Notes under the pieces: model-generated
What the model saw: the letters and a program-made list of their open reading frames with translations, nothing else
Database searches by the model: none
Told to the model about the DNA's origin: nothing
Shown here: positions 26,474 through 37,966 of the stretch, piece by piece
Position numbering within the stretch: position 1 is the stretch's first letter
Layout: every line of letters begins with the position of its first letter
Translations under genes and position numbers: made by a program
Source of the DNA: Ciona savignyi
Lineage: Eukaryota > Chordata > Ascidiacea > Phlebobranchia > Cionidae
Direction of reading: 5' to 3'
DNA: 64,000 bases
NCBI GenBank assembly: GCA_000149265.1
Contig: CH002714.1
Coordinates: 1,616,172 to 1,680,171 of the forward strand

Positions 26474-27353
26474 TCAGTCAGCGTAGTCGAAGATGGGTTA
26501 ACACGGTCATACTTTTAAATCTAGATTTATTTGTATTAAAAAAAAACTATTAAAAAAATATTGGATGAAGCTTTATTGGTTAGTACAGATAACAGATGCA
26601 CACAGACCGAGTCGTCTCTATCGTACAACATAAAACAATCAATAGCCTCTATAATATAACATTAAAGAGCCGGTCAATTAGCTTTTAACTACATCTACCG
26701 AAAAGTAATGAATGAAAACCAGCCGTGGAATTGTCTGTAACGTACGGCGTAGGCTAATTGTATTTTCACGTGCGTCATCTAACGTATGTTTGAAAATGCA
26801 TATCTTCTATTTTCCTAATGACGGAATAGAACATCTAAACCGTTTCGTGCCCGAATGATTAACATGCCCGATACATATACTCATTTTTATGTAAAAACGG
26901 TTTTATTGACGATTCCATCGTAAATTCTCAACATTGCAAGGTAAAAAAACTGACAATTCTATCCTGTAACCTAGAATAGTTATTAATGGTCGCAGACGGA
27001 CCGGTGAATTAATATTTTATCCTGTGTCGAAGTTAAGGAAACACGCAACAACTACGCGTGTATTAGCAAACAATAGAACTACAATCCTGGTTCCTTATTA
27101 TAGTTATGGGCTCCCTTCGAAAATACGATGGGAACACATTTTTATTTTACTTTGTTTTTTTTTCGTTTTTTTCTGAGTCACGTTGGTGACAGGCATACCA
27201 TGCCATGAATATAGGCACGACTGCCGTTTTGCGAATGTTCGGTACCGGTTATTCTATAACAGCCGATATTTCAGAACTGTTGAGGATTATTAACTTTATA
27301 TTGTAAGGAAAGTTGTAGGTAAATAAAAACTAAGAAAGTGACAAACGCAAACT

Positions 27354-27804
27354 CAGGCCCGGTGCTAGGAACCGCGGGGCCCAATTAGAAATGTAATGGC
27401 GGGGCCCCTACTCTTTATAGCAAAATTTATGGGTGTTTATATATCATAAAATACATACCAGTACATACAAACTAAAAAAATAGACATTTAATACTCGCTA
27501 TAAAACATATTAAAGGTAATGTGGATGCATATTTACGATATATTGTTTTACTTCCAAACTTATTTATTGTTTAGCAACCATATTCATTATGACGTAACAG
27601 ACAGACACAGAAATATAAATTTGACTTAGTTACGATGCATAACAAATTGATATTATAAGAAAAAATATTATTTCACTTTTTATTTTACGTTTCAGTAGTA
27701 TTTTAAACCTCGTAATACAGAAAGACCCTCGCTAGCGCGGGGCCCCTTCAAGGCGCGGGGCCCAATTTGATCTAATCGGTCAAATCGGCCTAAAACCGGC
27801 CCTG
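27354..27804. mobile_element. Non-autonomous hAT-type element, 451 bp
   Basis: The ends are CAGGCCCGGTGCTAGG and, inverted, CAGGGCCGGTTTTAGG, which are hAT-style terminal inverted repeats. An exact 8-bp duplication CGCAAACT flanks the element at 27346-27353 and 27805-27812, the length made by hAT transposases. The interior is AT-rich with GC-rich ends (gcggggccc near each end) and has no coding capacity. The exact duplication suggests a fairly recent insertion. Confidence 0.92.
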
Positions 27805-28261
27805 CGCAAACTACATACCGCAAGTTACCACAGGGAATCCCTTAAATTAAAAAATAACTTATTATAATACACTATTATTACCACTTAAACAAATCAGCTA
27901 AACACTTAAAACCAATACAAATCTAAAGAGAAATAAAGAATTTCAGGCGAATGAAACAACCCGCTCTTGTTATTATAAGGTTATTGGGCATTTTGAAGAA
28001 TGTGGTTAATTTGACATGTCAAGAATTACCGTCGTTCAAATATGTGATTAATAACTACCGGGCATCGTCTTTCCGCAAATATATTAAAAATCCCTATAGT
28101 AAGCAATGTCTCGATAATGGTTATGGTTCGTTAATGAATGGGTGACATGCAGGCAGCAGAAATGTTTGGGATCGAAACCAACGTGTGGGTGTGGGAAGGA
28201 TAGTGTCTTTTAAGACAATGGTTATTGGATTGTACCGAAACTGTAGAAACGATTGAAAAGT

Positions 28262-28532
28262 CCGGTCGGTTGGTCTAGCGGTTAAGTGCGACGCCTTTCA
28301 ATCGAAAGGTTGCAGGTGCGAAACTGGTCGAGAGCTAGTCGGTTGTGTCCTTGGGCAAATCACTTTACGGACATGGCCTGAACCCAGTAGATTGATGTGT
28401 TCTACCAAATTAAAGGAACCCGGCGGTGGGCGCGAGGTGATCTGACGATTGCCCGTGTGTTAACCCCCTTAGTTTTCCCATTAAAGGGGATAAACATGAA
28501 TATCCTATCCTATGCTATATGCTATGCTATCC
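28262..28532 (+). mobile_element. Near-complete tRNA-derived SINE
   Basis: The head reads like a tRNA, with an A-box-like TGGTCTAGCGG and a B-box-like GGTTGCAGGTGCGAAACTGG for RNA polymerase III. A non-tRNA body follows (gcgaggtgatctgacgattg, cccgtgtg, ataaacatgaa) and then a tail of tandem ATCCT/ATGCT-type repeats. At least seven further full or partial copies lie in this window. Ascidian genomes carry such elements; the name of the family could not be checked. No clear target duplication was seen. Confidence 0.9.
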
Positions 28533-28794
28533 TAATACCCAACACACTACAATATCTCATGTGAGTTCGGCGGCGTTTTCCAGTCTTATATCAACCCTTG
28601 TGTTCTCGGATTCTCGGGGATAAAACAAGAATATCATATTTGCGCAGTTTATAAACTATGAATTTGTTCGAACTTTTTAAGTAAAATAATTTTTAGACAG
28701 AACACAATGCCGTTTCGTCCTCTTCCTAGTCGAAATAAACGGTTCATGTTGAACAGTACACAATAGAATTTGCACAAATTAAACTGAATATTCA

Positions 28795-29180
28795 AGGATG
28801 CGTTCAACCAATCATTTTCCCTATCTTTCCATTGGAAACTGACCTTACAAAAACGGCTGTGACTCAAAATCCTGAAACAGGAAGTCTTAGATTTTTTCAC
28901 AATTTAATGTTGAATCTGGGATCTGCAATAAACTCACCATTTTTTACTCAAAATATTTGAGCTGATACCACCCGTCCATCGAAAAGTTTTTTTCTAACAA
29001 AACAACTAGCAGAGGCACAAACATTACCTTTATTTTAACAACCTACTTCACTATTACAAAACTTAGAGCTAAACGAGAAAATAGTCTAGCACATGCTTCT
29101 TTCAACCAAAGAAACATTGAGGAAACACCACTAGTGTTACTCAGCAAAACACACGTTTAAAAATAATGACTAAGGGAGGC
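28795..29180. repeat. Diverged dispersed repeat, copy 2
   Basis: Co-linear, diverged partner of 18530-18800. Shared blocks include a 'gaaactgacctacaaaaa' type block, 'ctaacaaaacaactagca', 'ctttatttta' and a block around 'agctaaacgag'. The two copies flank the ACSS3 gene on either side in the same orientation. Confidence 0.6.
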
Positions 29181-29910
29181 TACTACTCGTCACATCCTGC
29201 CGCGCATAAAGGTCTAAATTGGTTATTCGCCATCTCAAGTGTCACCGCCATACTGACAAGTCCACTGTGGTGGCATCATGGTGATGTAAAGATGTCCAAA
29301 AACTCGATGTGTTTTACTGATTTATTACATCACACACACAGTTCAATTACAAAAAGAAACACAATAAATAAATATGTAGAAGTTAGAAAAAAAAACTCCA
29401 CAAAAAATAATTAAAGCTAAATGTCGTATTTACTATATAGCATAAATTTACATGAATTAAATTAAGAGTGACACAAATGTGATAAAAAACTACAAACTTG
29501 AATGGACATTAGTTTACTATAGATAAAAATTAAGAAGTGTAACTGAATGACCAAATTGCACATAATGCTTAAATGAAAAAAAAGTTTAATCCCAATCCCA
29601 AAAGAAGTCTTGTAAAACTGTAAGAATTAAGCTAAGTTTAACACATAATAAAACAACATTCAGGCACGAAAGTACAATAACAACATGCCATAACATAAAT
29701 AAAATCCCCAGTATAAGTTACGGTTTTAACTAAAATTTTAGTTAACAAAATTTGATACTATATTTGGTACAAAAATACATTGAACGTTAAGTCACAATTC
29801 ACAATAATTTATCAACAACAAAGATTTAAAATAATGCTAATTTTTATGTATATTTGAACAATATAAAAAATTACCCAAGTGTACTATAAAAGCAGACAAA
29901 GAGATTCTGG

Positions 29911-29937
29911 GAATTTTCAGCGGCTTCAGCCCAATAC
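29911..29937 (-). pseudogene. Short relic resembling ACSS3 exon 2
   Basis: On the minus strand this encodes YWAEAAEN, identical to the conserved start of ACSS3 exon 2 (25683-25816). At DNA level 22 of 24 bases match (tttcagcggcttcagcccaatac against tttcagcagcttcagcccagtac). Similarity does not extend far on either side. It may be a remnant of a duplicated exon, or chance. Confidence 0.4.
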
Positions 29938-30260
29938 AGAATCTGCATTCTACTTTGCAGAATGGGTAACCATCAGACTAGATCTTTTGCATGCTGCTTA
30001 ATAAGTTAACCCAACAACATTTTTTGTGTTTTAAGCACCTAAGATACTGTGGATAACAAACTTAACTTTCATTGGGAAATTACACTGCTTTATCTACATT
30101 ATGTTGTTGTAGAGTGGCTGAAAATTTAGTACCAATGTCAAGTCTAGTACATCTTGAATAATTTTGGTATTTAGATCATTAAAAATGGCTCAAAAAAGCT
30201 ATATATATATACTGGATAAAATAGTTATGTATTGTATTTCATATAATACATATTTTTAAG

Positions 30261-31391
30261 TTAAGGAGATCGTTTAAATAATTGTTCAAGTGTATCACAA
30301 GATTTAGTTGGATATTTCTCCGATTTTTGAATCATATCTTTACTCCCAAAATATATTCCTTTTCTTCTTAGATTCTCTTTGTTTACTCTTTCTTGGTAAC
30401 ACATATTTCTTAAATGTTCAATATAATCCGCCTCTACGGTCTCTTCCAAATGTCGAAGTGATACACTGCCTTTTTTATATTGCTTTGAAAAGTCAGACTT
30501 GACAAAAAACTGAATCTGAAAGTTGTCTGTTCGCTGGGAAAATGTGTAGTCTCCACCGTACTTAAGGCTGTAGACTGGGTCCGATATCAACATGTTGCTC
30601 ATTATTGAAACCATGAACAGCACTAAAAGAGGTAGAAGTTGAATGAGCGGCCCAAAATTGTTTTGTTGCTCATGATTTTCTCGTCTATTTTGCCTACGTC
30701 GCTCATTGCCACTGTAGTAATAAGTATTGCCACGCCGAAACACACGAACATTACCATTTGGAAATTGACCACCAAAAAACATGTTAAAAAGCTCTTGAGG
30801 ATCAAATTCTGCTGTATCATTTTCCCATTCATCTGAATCACTATTTCGTCTGTGTCTTCGAGTTGTTTCAGTTAGTCCCTCTGGCCCATACAAATCATAC
30901 TGGTGTCTTTTTTGTGTATCATTCAAAACAGAAAAAGCCTTTCCAACAGCTTTAAATGCATCAGTTGCACCAGGTGCTGTATTTTTGTCAGGATGAAGCT
31001 GCAATGCCATTTTTCGGTATGCTTTTTTGAGATCACTTTCAGAAGCATCTTTTGACACTCCAAGAATTTCATAATAATCTTTACAGCCATTAATACGTTT
31101 TACTAGATCGCGTTGGGCGGATGTGTATGTTGGAGTAGGTTTGCTTTCGGTGGCACTGCTGCTACCATGTAAATTAGAAAAGTCGGGCATCGCTCCATTA
31201 GTGTCTTTATTGCCATTTTTTGATTTAGTCCTTTCGTTTGTTATATTATTTAGTAATGTATTACTTTTCTTCGAAGGATACAATCGTATGGATTTGTTTA
31301 CGAATTTAAGTGCTTTGTTAAGATCTCCAGAATCAAATGCATTTCTTGCGATTTCGTAACACTTTACTGCATCCTCCTTGTTGCCCTCCAT
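30261..31391 (-). CDS. DNAJB14: DNAJB12/DNAJB14-type ER membrane J-domain protein
   Basis: The 376-residue product is a tail-region-anchored ER Hsp40 that recruits cytosolic Hsc70 to membrane protein quality control; mammalian DNAJB12/14 also act in potassium channel tetramer assembly. The N-terminus [15 protein letters not shown] is the family signature. A J domain spans residues 105-169 with HPD at 133-135. A Gly/Asn-rich linker with FFGG follows, then one membrane segment (about 247-269, [20 protein letters not shown]), then a DUF1977 domain to the C-terminus. The start is the first ATG and the ORF is a single exon of full family length. Human orthologues have many introns, so a retrocopy origin or complete intron loss is likely. 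DNAJB12 and DNAJB14 cannot be told apart by eye. Confidence 0.96.
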   Translation of the reverse strand: MEGNKEDAVKCYEIARNAFDSGDLNKALKFVNKSIRLYPSKKSNTLLNNITNERTKSKNGNKDTNGAMPDFSNLHGSSSATESKPTPTYTSAQRDLVKRINGCKDYYEILGVSKDASESDLKKAYRKMALQLHPDKNTAPGATDAFKAVGKAFSVLNDTQKRHQYDLYGPEGLTETTRRHRRNSDSDEWENDTAEFDPQELFNMFFGGQFPNGNVRVFRRGNTYYYSGNERRRQNRRENHEQQNNFGPLIQLLPLLVLFMVSIMSNMLISDPVYSLKYGGDYTFSQRTDNFQIQFFVKSDFSKQYKKGSVSLRHLEETVEADYIEHLRNMCYQERVNKENLRRKGIYFGSKDMIQKSEKYPTKSCDTLEQLFKRSP

Positions 31392-31703
31392 GGTTTACAG
31401 TTCAGTTATAATATGGATCGACAGAGAGTTTTATTTCTTTAATTTTCAAAAACGAATATACTTCTTCTACAACAACAAAGCCTTAATCTTGAACATACGC
31501 GTCGCTAAGTCCTTTCTATGTATAGTAGAGCCAAGCATTATATGGGACCAGAGCCCTAAAAAACATTAAAACTTATTTTTTATTTGTAATCGTTTATTCA
31601 TTGAGGCTATATTGATTTCAAAAGGGATTATAATTCACTCTATTATTTCAGTTTTGCCCATTATGACGCATTTCACCACAGAACCACACTTGTTTGAGTA
31701 TCT

Positions 31704-32232
31704 AGTTAGGATAGGTTAGGACAGCGTTTCTCAAACTATGGATCGCGACCCACCGGTGGGTCGCGAAAGGAATCTTGGTGGGTCGTGAAAACTTATAGAA
31801 AGCTCTGATTAACTATACTGGCTATTTCCTATACAAAAATCAAGTGGAAATTATCATAATTGTGACATCACACAATCTTGAACCGTGGCGTGATCTTCAC
31901 CTGACCTCAGGTCATTGAACCTTTCGTCTCTCACACATATTACAACAACTATACTATAAAGTTAAGTGGGTCGCCATAAATTGTGGTAATTAATAGTGGG
32001 TCCCAACTCTAAAGAGTTTGAGAACCACTGGGTTAGGATATTTATGTTTATCACCTTGAATGGAAAAAAGCAATGGGATTAACAAATGCGGAATCGTCAG
32101 ATCACCTCTCCCCCAATGTCGGGTTACCAGAGCTAATGCATTGTCTTATGTGTGGTTCACACGTAACTTCAATTTAGTAGAACCCATTAATCCGCTGAGG
32201 TTAGGCAATGGTCGTTAAGTGCCTTCCACCAA
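31704..32232 (-). mobile_element. SINE split by a hAT MITE in its tail
   Basis: The reverse-strand SINE tail repeat (taggataggttagga) is interrupted at 31722 by the MITE and resumes at 32031 with 'ggttaggatatttatgttta', then 'ggaatcgtcagatcacctct', 'gtcgggttaccagagctaat' and 'agtagaacccattaatccgc'. These are in the same order as in the SINE at 32668. The tRNA-like head is lost. Confidence 0.8.
31722..32030. mobile_element. hAT-type MITE, 309 bp, copy 1
   Basis: Ends are CAGCGTTTCTCAAACT and, inverted, CAGTGGTTCTCAAACT. The 8-bp duplication GGTTAGGA is exact at 31714-31721 and 32031-32038. Internal words 'gggtcgcgaaaggaatctt' and 'agaaagctctgattaacta' recur in the copy at 56012-56293. There is no coding capacity, so transposition must have used an outside hAT transposase. 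Confidence 0.95.
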
Positions 32233-32667
32233 CACGTACATCTCCCGAACCACTTCTACATCTGACAATCAATAATAACGCCTCGCGTTTTAACCGCAAA
32301 ACCGAACCTTTTTGAAGAACGAAAATTCCTTTAACGTACGCACAAGTGTTTTGTGATTCGCCATAGTGTGTTTCGTCGAACGACGAATTCTTTGTTGGTA
32401 CATGGCAGACTTTGGGAGCCCGAATGTTGGTAAAAGAAAAATGGCGTTATTTGCGCCAAGTAATGTCTCCGTAAATTTTCACCATTTTGCTGCTTGGGAC
32501 GATACTCGGAAAGCAAAGTCGAGAAACAGAAGTCAGTAACTCCGCGAAAAGTTATAAGCGAGAATGGTGTTAATTTACCCCAGGGCAGCCACTTAACCTA
32601 AAAATAAGCGAATAAGCTGATTTCGGAAAGCTTTGCCATTACAATTGTCCTTTGCAAACGATGGCTT

Positions 32668-32957
32668 TATAGGATAGGATATTAATGTTTATCCCCGTGA
32701 ATGGGAAAACCAAGGGGGGTAACACACGGGCAATCGTCAGATCACCTCGCGCCTATCGTCGGGTTACCGGAGCTATTGCAGTGTGCTGTGTATGGACACG
32801 TTCCTTCAATTTGGTAGAACCCATTAATCCGCTGGGTCCTGGCAATGTCCGTAAAGTGCCTTGCCTAAGGACACAACCGACTAGCTAACGACCAGTTTCG
32901 CACCTGCAACCTTTCGATTCAAAGGCGACGCACATAACCGCTAGGCTAACGGGCCGG
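32668..32957 (-). mobile_element. Near-complete tRNA-derived SINE
   Basis: Reverse complement of the SINE at 28262 over its whole length: tail (taggataggatatt), body (cacgggcaatcgtcagatca, cctcgcgcc), a middle segment (tagaacccattaatccgctg) and tRNA-like head (cgcacctgcaacctttcgatt ... gctaggctaacgggccgg). The middle is longer than in the 28262 copy. Confidence 0.9.
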
Positions 32958-34882
32958 AGTTTATTTGCTTAGGCACGCCACCGTTAGTAAATGTAAAATG
33001 TCCAAAGAAGTTTAGACGGTTGACGAATTTTTCAATCAATGGTCCTAAAAACTTCCCATTTTAAACTCGTTGATAAATTCATCTATACCAAGTTATAGAA
33101 ATTCAAAATCTGGCTTAAGGTTTTGGCATAAATAGCCATTTGTTATATACTGGCAATCATTTTTAAACTGCTTAAAGGAGTTCCTTAAAAATACCACCGC
33201 ACTTTATACTGTAAGTAATATGCCATGAAGGATAGTGGTGTTCGTGTTAAGAACTTTAGTTTTTTTTTTATTAAACTGTTATTATGTCAGTTGCGATCTT
33301 CGAGTTCCTTTTGATTAAATGTAGATTGTATATTGCAAATAATATATACTGTTCTCCACATTAGACATAAATTCCTGTTGTTACTTAAAAAATTATGAAG
33401 ATTGCAACGCGTCTCGTGTTTATCCATTCACGGTGATAACACATCAATATTCTATTTTAATACACATTTTGAGCTCACGCGGTCGCAAAGACGTGAAATC
33501 TAGTTGCCGCAGCCAGGAATCATGACACCGCCAAACCGCTATTGGCAATGTCTTTTTCGGCCACAATAGCTAAAGTATACATATAATAAAACATTTGCGT
33601 TTTTTGCTGTCGAAATTAAACCTTAATAGAGAAAAGCAATAATTGGCTGTAAATCCTAATGTAACGAATGGAGATAACGCACGCTCGCTCTTTGACATGT
33701 AATGTATTTTGTATGAGGAAAGTCATGCCATGTAATACTAATCGGTGAGTTGGAGTATAGTTGCAAATGGAGGAATAAACATTGAAGTTGTAGGAACAGT
33801 TAATTAAAATGTTGTAGCCACACGGACTAATAATTTAAACAGGTGTAAGCTTTTTTATATATATATTTAAAATATTAAATTAAATCTATTCTATTACACG
33901 CTCGTTATTGAAAATTAGATCTCTTTAAGCAAGTGCGAGATGCTATTTTCTTAACCATTTAGATTTTAGAATATACTTAATCGGTAGTTTGCACAGTAAC
34001 GATTCGAAAGGATAGGACAGGTAAATTTATTATAACTAAGTATATATCAATATAGGCGATTTTCTTTGTTGTCGCGGTTATCAATGACTTGCTTTTCTAA
34101 GCGAGAGGCACTTAGGACATATATAAGTTTCTTATTTTCGCAGCTGGCGAATAGCTTGTGTTTCTTTTGCACAATATGTCTGTATTATTTTTTACACTTA
34201 AGCGGGAGCGGCAGAACTAACTGGAAACTGGGCCCAAATTTAAACTTCATACATGCTTAAATATTAAACTGGTTTGCTATTTTTTAATAAGGTCATCAGT
34301 AACTAAGCACCGTGTTGCAGTATTAATATATGTAGTCAACTATAAGTGCAGTTAGCTAAATTTTAACTTAGCCTGTTTAGGCATTGGGCCTATGCTTGTT
34401 AACTAAAGCTTTTGGTAAAAATATGACCACGCCATGTGTTGTATGCCAATACAATTGAATGCATTCTAGATGGGTTTCGGATTATATAATTAGTCTTGTT
34501 ATTAAAATAGAAAAAAAGTACTACAAAGGTCCCCGTAGAGTTGCATTTGTGCTAATTTATCCCAGATAACCATCAAGAATTGACGATTAATTTAAGGCAC
34601 AGTTAGAACCATGTGTACAAAATTAAGTTCATTATACGCTGTTTAGTATTTCCTTTTGCAGTCAGTACTTTGAGAAATAAATGTGTAAATTGCAAAGGCT
34701 CTGAGCACCACCACCTGCATTGCACCCGCTGATAAATAAATAACCTAATACGATTGCGTAGACTAATAATTTATAACATCTATTTTACTAAATTACTTTA
34801 ACTTGTATATTCTTAGATTAATATTGAGTTACCTACAAAAGGACTATAAGCTGTCTATTTTATATAAGTCAAAACAAGAAAC

Positions 34883-37800
34883 ATGGCAAAAATCAATGAA
34901 ATTATGAGATATTGCTTTATCGTGTTCAATGTCGCGTATCTGGTAAGTATAATTTTGTCACTTTAATAAAATTAAATAAAATTTTGTCATTTTACTAAAA
35001 ATAAAATTTAATATTAAATTTTCCAGATTTTTTATTGGTATTTTGAGATTTTATTTAAATAGATCGTTTTCAAACAAAAAAACTATAATTGGGGGGTAGT
35101 GATATGTTTAAGCATATATATGGTTAAACCCTATAGGGTTTCAATTAATATATTTAAATGCAAGCATTGGTTGCCGACAATGGTAAACATTTCATGACAA
35201 AAAAACTTTTGCTTGTGTTGTAAGCAATTTTTTTCATGAGAAGTTCACCATAGTCGACAGCTTGGTCAAAATAAATAAAATTTGTGCTGAATAGGACTTT
35301 CCTACGTAATAAAAAAAACACTTTTATCGGTGGTTGGCCAGTTTGGACCCGACTGTAGGTTAAAATCACAGCCGTTTGATGTTTCAAGTCAATTAAGATT
35401 TTTAATACTGAATTACCACAATAAAGGCTTGTTGTAATCTTTGTAAAACCAAATAAATTCTTTGGTACGCTTTCACAAAAGTAAAGTTATTTTTCTTCAA
35501 AGCAGATTCTGTAATTTAATACACTCAGAAAGCCTGGCAAATTATATCCCATACGAATGTTTTCTCTGAATTTTACCCCAGTTTAACACATCCAAGGTTT
35601 ATAAGTGACAAAATATTTTACTGGTATCACGTTTAATTTGTCACTTTGTAGATTGTAGGACTAATTCTCATTGGTTTTTCACTCTGGTTGCAATACGCGG
35701 CTCCCATTCATGAAGTATTGATCTTGGCAAAATCCAGCATTGTCATCATTTATTGTATCTTGGCTCTTGGTTGTGTACTTCTGTTGATGGGTAAGAATTT
35801 CAAAACATTTTTCCAAACAAAACGTAAAAGAAATAAGTCATTTTCGTACATAGCAAGTTAATATTCTGAAAACGCATGCCTAAATAGCCTAGTTTATGCA
35901 TGGTGTGTACGCTTGTCTATAATTTATAAATAACGTGTACCTTAATTCTACATGGTGTGTACCTTTACTCCTTATTGTAACAAATGTAAGGTTTTTGTAA
36001 ACATATTATTTAATTTTGTTTTTTTCTGTAAATGGTAGTGTAGAAATACTCTTTAAGTATATCATAAAAATACCTAGCCAGTTAAATTACAGGTTTAAAA
36101 AAACTGTTAAACCCCACTTTAAAACTCATTTTTTCAATATTTGGATTGATATGTCTTAAGACTCATTCGGAAAAAAAGTTTTAACGGTTCGGACAAAGTT
36201 TTTATTATCTATTAACAGTTATTGTTAAAAAAAAACATTATGTTTAAAATGTCATTTTAAAATAAAAATATCCAGGAAACCCAGTATATATATGTATGCA
36301 TGTATGTACATTACAGCTTTTTCAATAATTTAAGATCTTTACAGGCATCAGTGGCGCTATTGGAGCATGGTTTGGAAAAAAATGGATGTTAGTAACGGTA
36401 AGAAATATTAAACTTCCTATATTTATTCTTCGGTTTATCCCGGAGTACCTATTTCATAATATAAGACATTATTTTTTAAATGAATGTCTGATTTCTATTT
36501 TTTTTATTTTTTTATTAATAAGGGTTGTAGAAGGTTTTTATTTATATAATTCCCGTTTATGTTTTCCAGTATCTTGTCGTGACATTAATATTTCTTTTTG
36601 CCCAAATCGGTGTCCTTGTGTTCGGTTTTGCTGACAAACCAAATCTGAAATCCAATTTGCAACGCGTGTGGACCTCGCTTGCTAACGAAACCAAATATTT
36701 AATCCAGGATCGGGTAAGCCAAAAATAGTCTATAACATACATATTGTCTTTACACGGCCTTCTCACTTAGTTGTTTGGTACGTCGCCTTGCTGCCCAAGG
36801 GTTTCGGTTTTGAAACATCACTTGAAATCCAGTGGACTAATAAAATTCTGCTAAAACTAAAGAAATATCTTAATTATATACAACATGGTGTAATATAGGT
36901 CCAGTAACCAACGGCACGTAAGAGGTAATCTGAGGGTTTCTCGTCTAAGCAACCCCCTTACTTTTTTGCCAAGTAATTTGACAATTGTCTGTCAGGGAAT
37001 GCCCCTTAATTTTTTTCTTTTACGTGTATGAAGTATGAATTTTCTATATTAATTACCATACCTTTACGGCATTAAAACGGGTTGGATCGTCAGATTTTTA
37101 AAGAAAAAGGAAAAAGAAAAAGGTATAGCACAGAAACAGAAAAATAAAAAACAAATTTATTAAAACACTTTACAAAAATAACTTACTTATGAATATTTTT
37201 TCGTTTTTTATTGCCTTAAAGATAAAATGTGACAACATTATCATTGGTTTATTACAATAGCAGTATCGCGCCGTTAAATTAGCTTTTCTTTAGTTTAAAT
37301 GTTGCGGTTTCCTCGGCGCCTCGGAGTGGGAAAAACCATACCATGATTCGTGCGTCAATGTGAGCATTCTAGTATTCCAGACCACATGGAAGGTACACAA
37401 AATATCTTCGTTTCCACTTGTACTGGTTTATATCAGTGTTTTTATTTTCAGACTCCTTGCCACGATAGCATAGTCAGCTGGGTTGATTCAAATGTTTTAC
37501 TGTTGGCTGTGATCGGAGGAGTCGTTATTTTCGTTGAAGTAAGCTTTAAGTTTTATTATGCCTATTCTAATACACGTCTGTCTAAAGCAGGTAAAGGGTC
37601 ATTTGCATCTACTCAGTAAAATCAAATCGAGTATTATATCCTATACTATAATACCAATATCACATGCACATTTAATGTACATGTGAGTAGGCCTACAGTC
37701 CAATTTTTTATAATTATTAAACAACAAACAAATCACTATTTGCAAATAAAAATTTTACATTCATTGCTACTCTACAGATATTCCAAATCTCGGCGACATC

Positions 37801-37966
37801 AATACTAATTCATGGTGCTGTGAAATCAAACAGGGTCGAGTCTCAAGCACTAACGGACAAAAATCAAATGGATTGCACCCAATTCGACAACGAGGTTTTT
37901 GAAAATCAGATCATCGAACAAGTAGACACCACACGAAAGAATAAATGTATCCCATTTGGTCGCTAA
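34883..37966 (+). CDS. Tetraspanin A
   Basis: Four-pass membrane scaffold protein of the tetraspanin family. Exons: 34883-34942 (ATG), 35652-35790, 36345-36397, 36570-36713, 37294-37359, 37452-37538, 37778-37966 (TAA); the total of 738 nt gives 245 residues. The protein has TM1 (FIVFNVAYLIVGLILIGFSL), TM2-TM3 in exons 2-4, a large extracellular loop with the hallmark CCG (FKCCGFLG) and further cysteines in DSC and TPC, then TM4 (LLLAVIGGVVIFVEIF). The four loop cysteines allow two disulfides. The cytosolic tail is long and polar (VESQALTDKNQMDC...) with no recognised sorting motif. Its nearest relative is tetraspanin B, tail to tail 450 bp away. The vertebrate orthologue cannot be named by eye. 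A candidate poly(A) signal AATAAA is at 38109. Confidence 0.92.
36753..36960 (+). mobile_element. Degenerate variant SINE in tetraspanin A intron 4
   Basis: A tRNA-like head (ttgtttggtacgtcgccttg ... gggtttcggttttgaaac) is followed by 'atccagtggactaataaaa', 'cttaattatatacaaca' and 'gtaatctgagg'. The same blocks occur in the same order at 60945-61160. It appears to be an older or differently headed member of the SINE group. Confidence 0.55.

Larger units (their letters stand above)
26211..30260. other. Intergenic region upstream of ACSS3 and downstream of DNAJB12/14
   Basis: Four kilobases without a recognisable gene. It holds the ACSS3 promoter side with a 45-bp hairpin (26429-26473), a 451-bp hAT-type element (27354-27804), a near-complete SINE (28262-28532), repeat copy 2 (28795-29180) and a short ACSS3 exon-2-like relic (29911-29937). 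The small ORFs here look like chance. Confidence 0.75.
31392..34882. other. Divergent intergenic region with nested repeats
   Basis: Lies between the divergent starts of DNAJB12/14 (-) and tetraspanin A (+). The first 2 kb holds a SINE interrupted by a hAT MITE and a second near-complete SINE. The remaining 1.9 kb (32960-34882) is AT-rich without recognisable genes. A short SINE-tail-like piece at 33412-33440 (gtttatccattcacggtgat) may be another fragment. Confidence 0.7.

Noticed and set aside
28262..28335. Functional tRNA gene
   Set aside because: The head has A- and B-box-like words but no convincing acceptor-stem pairing or anticodon arm, and the same sequence with the same tail recurs in the window, so it is a SINE.
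32685..32888. 67-codon plus-strand ORF
   Set aside because: It lies wholly in the reverse-oriented SINE and has no protein family resemblance.
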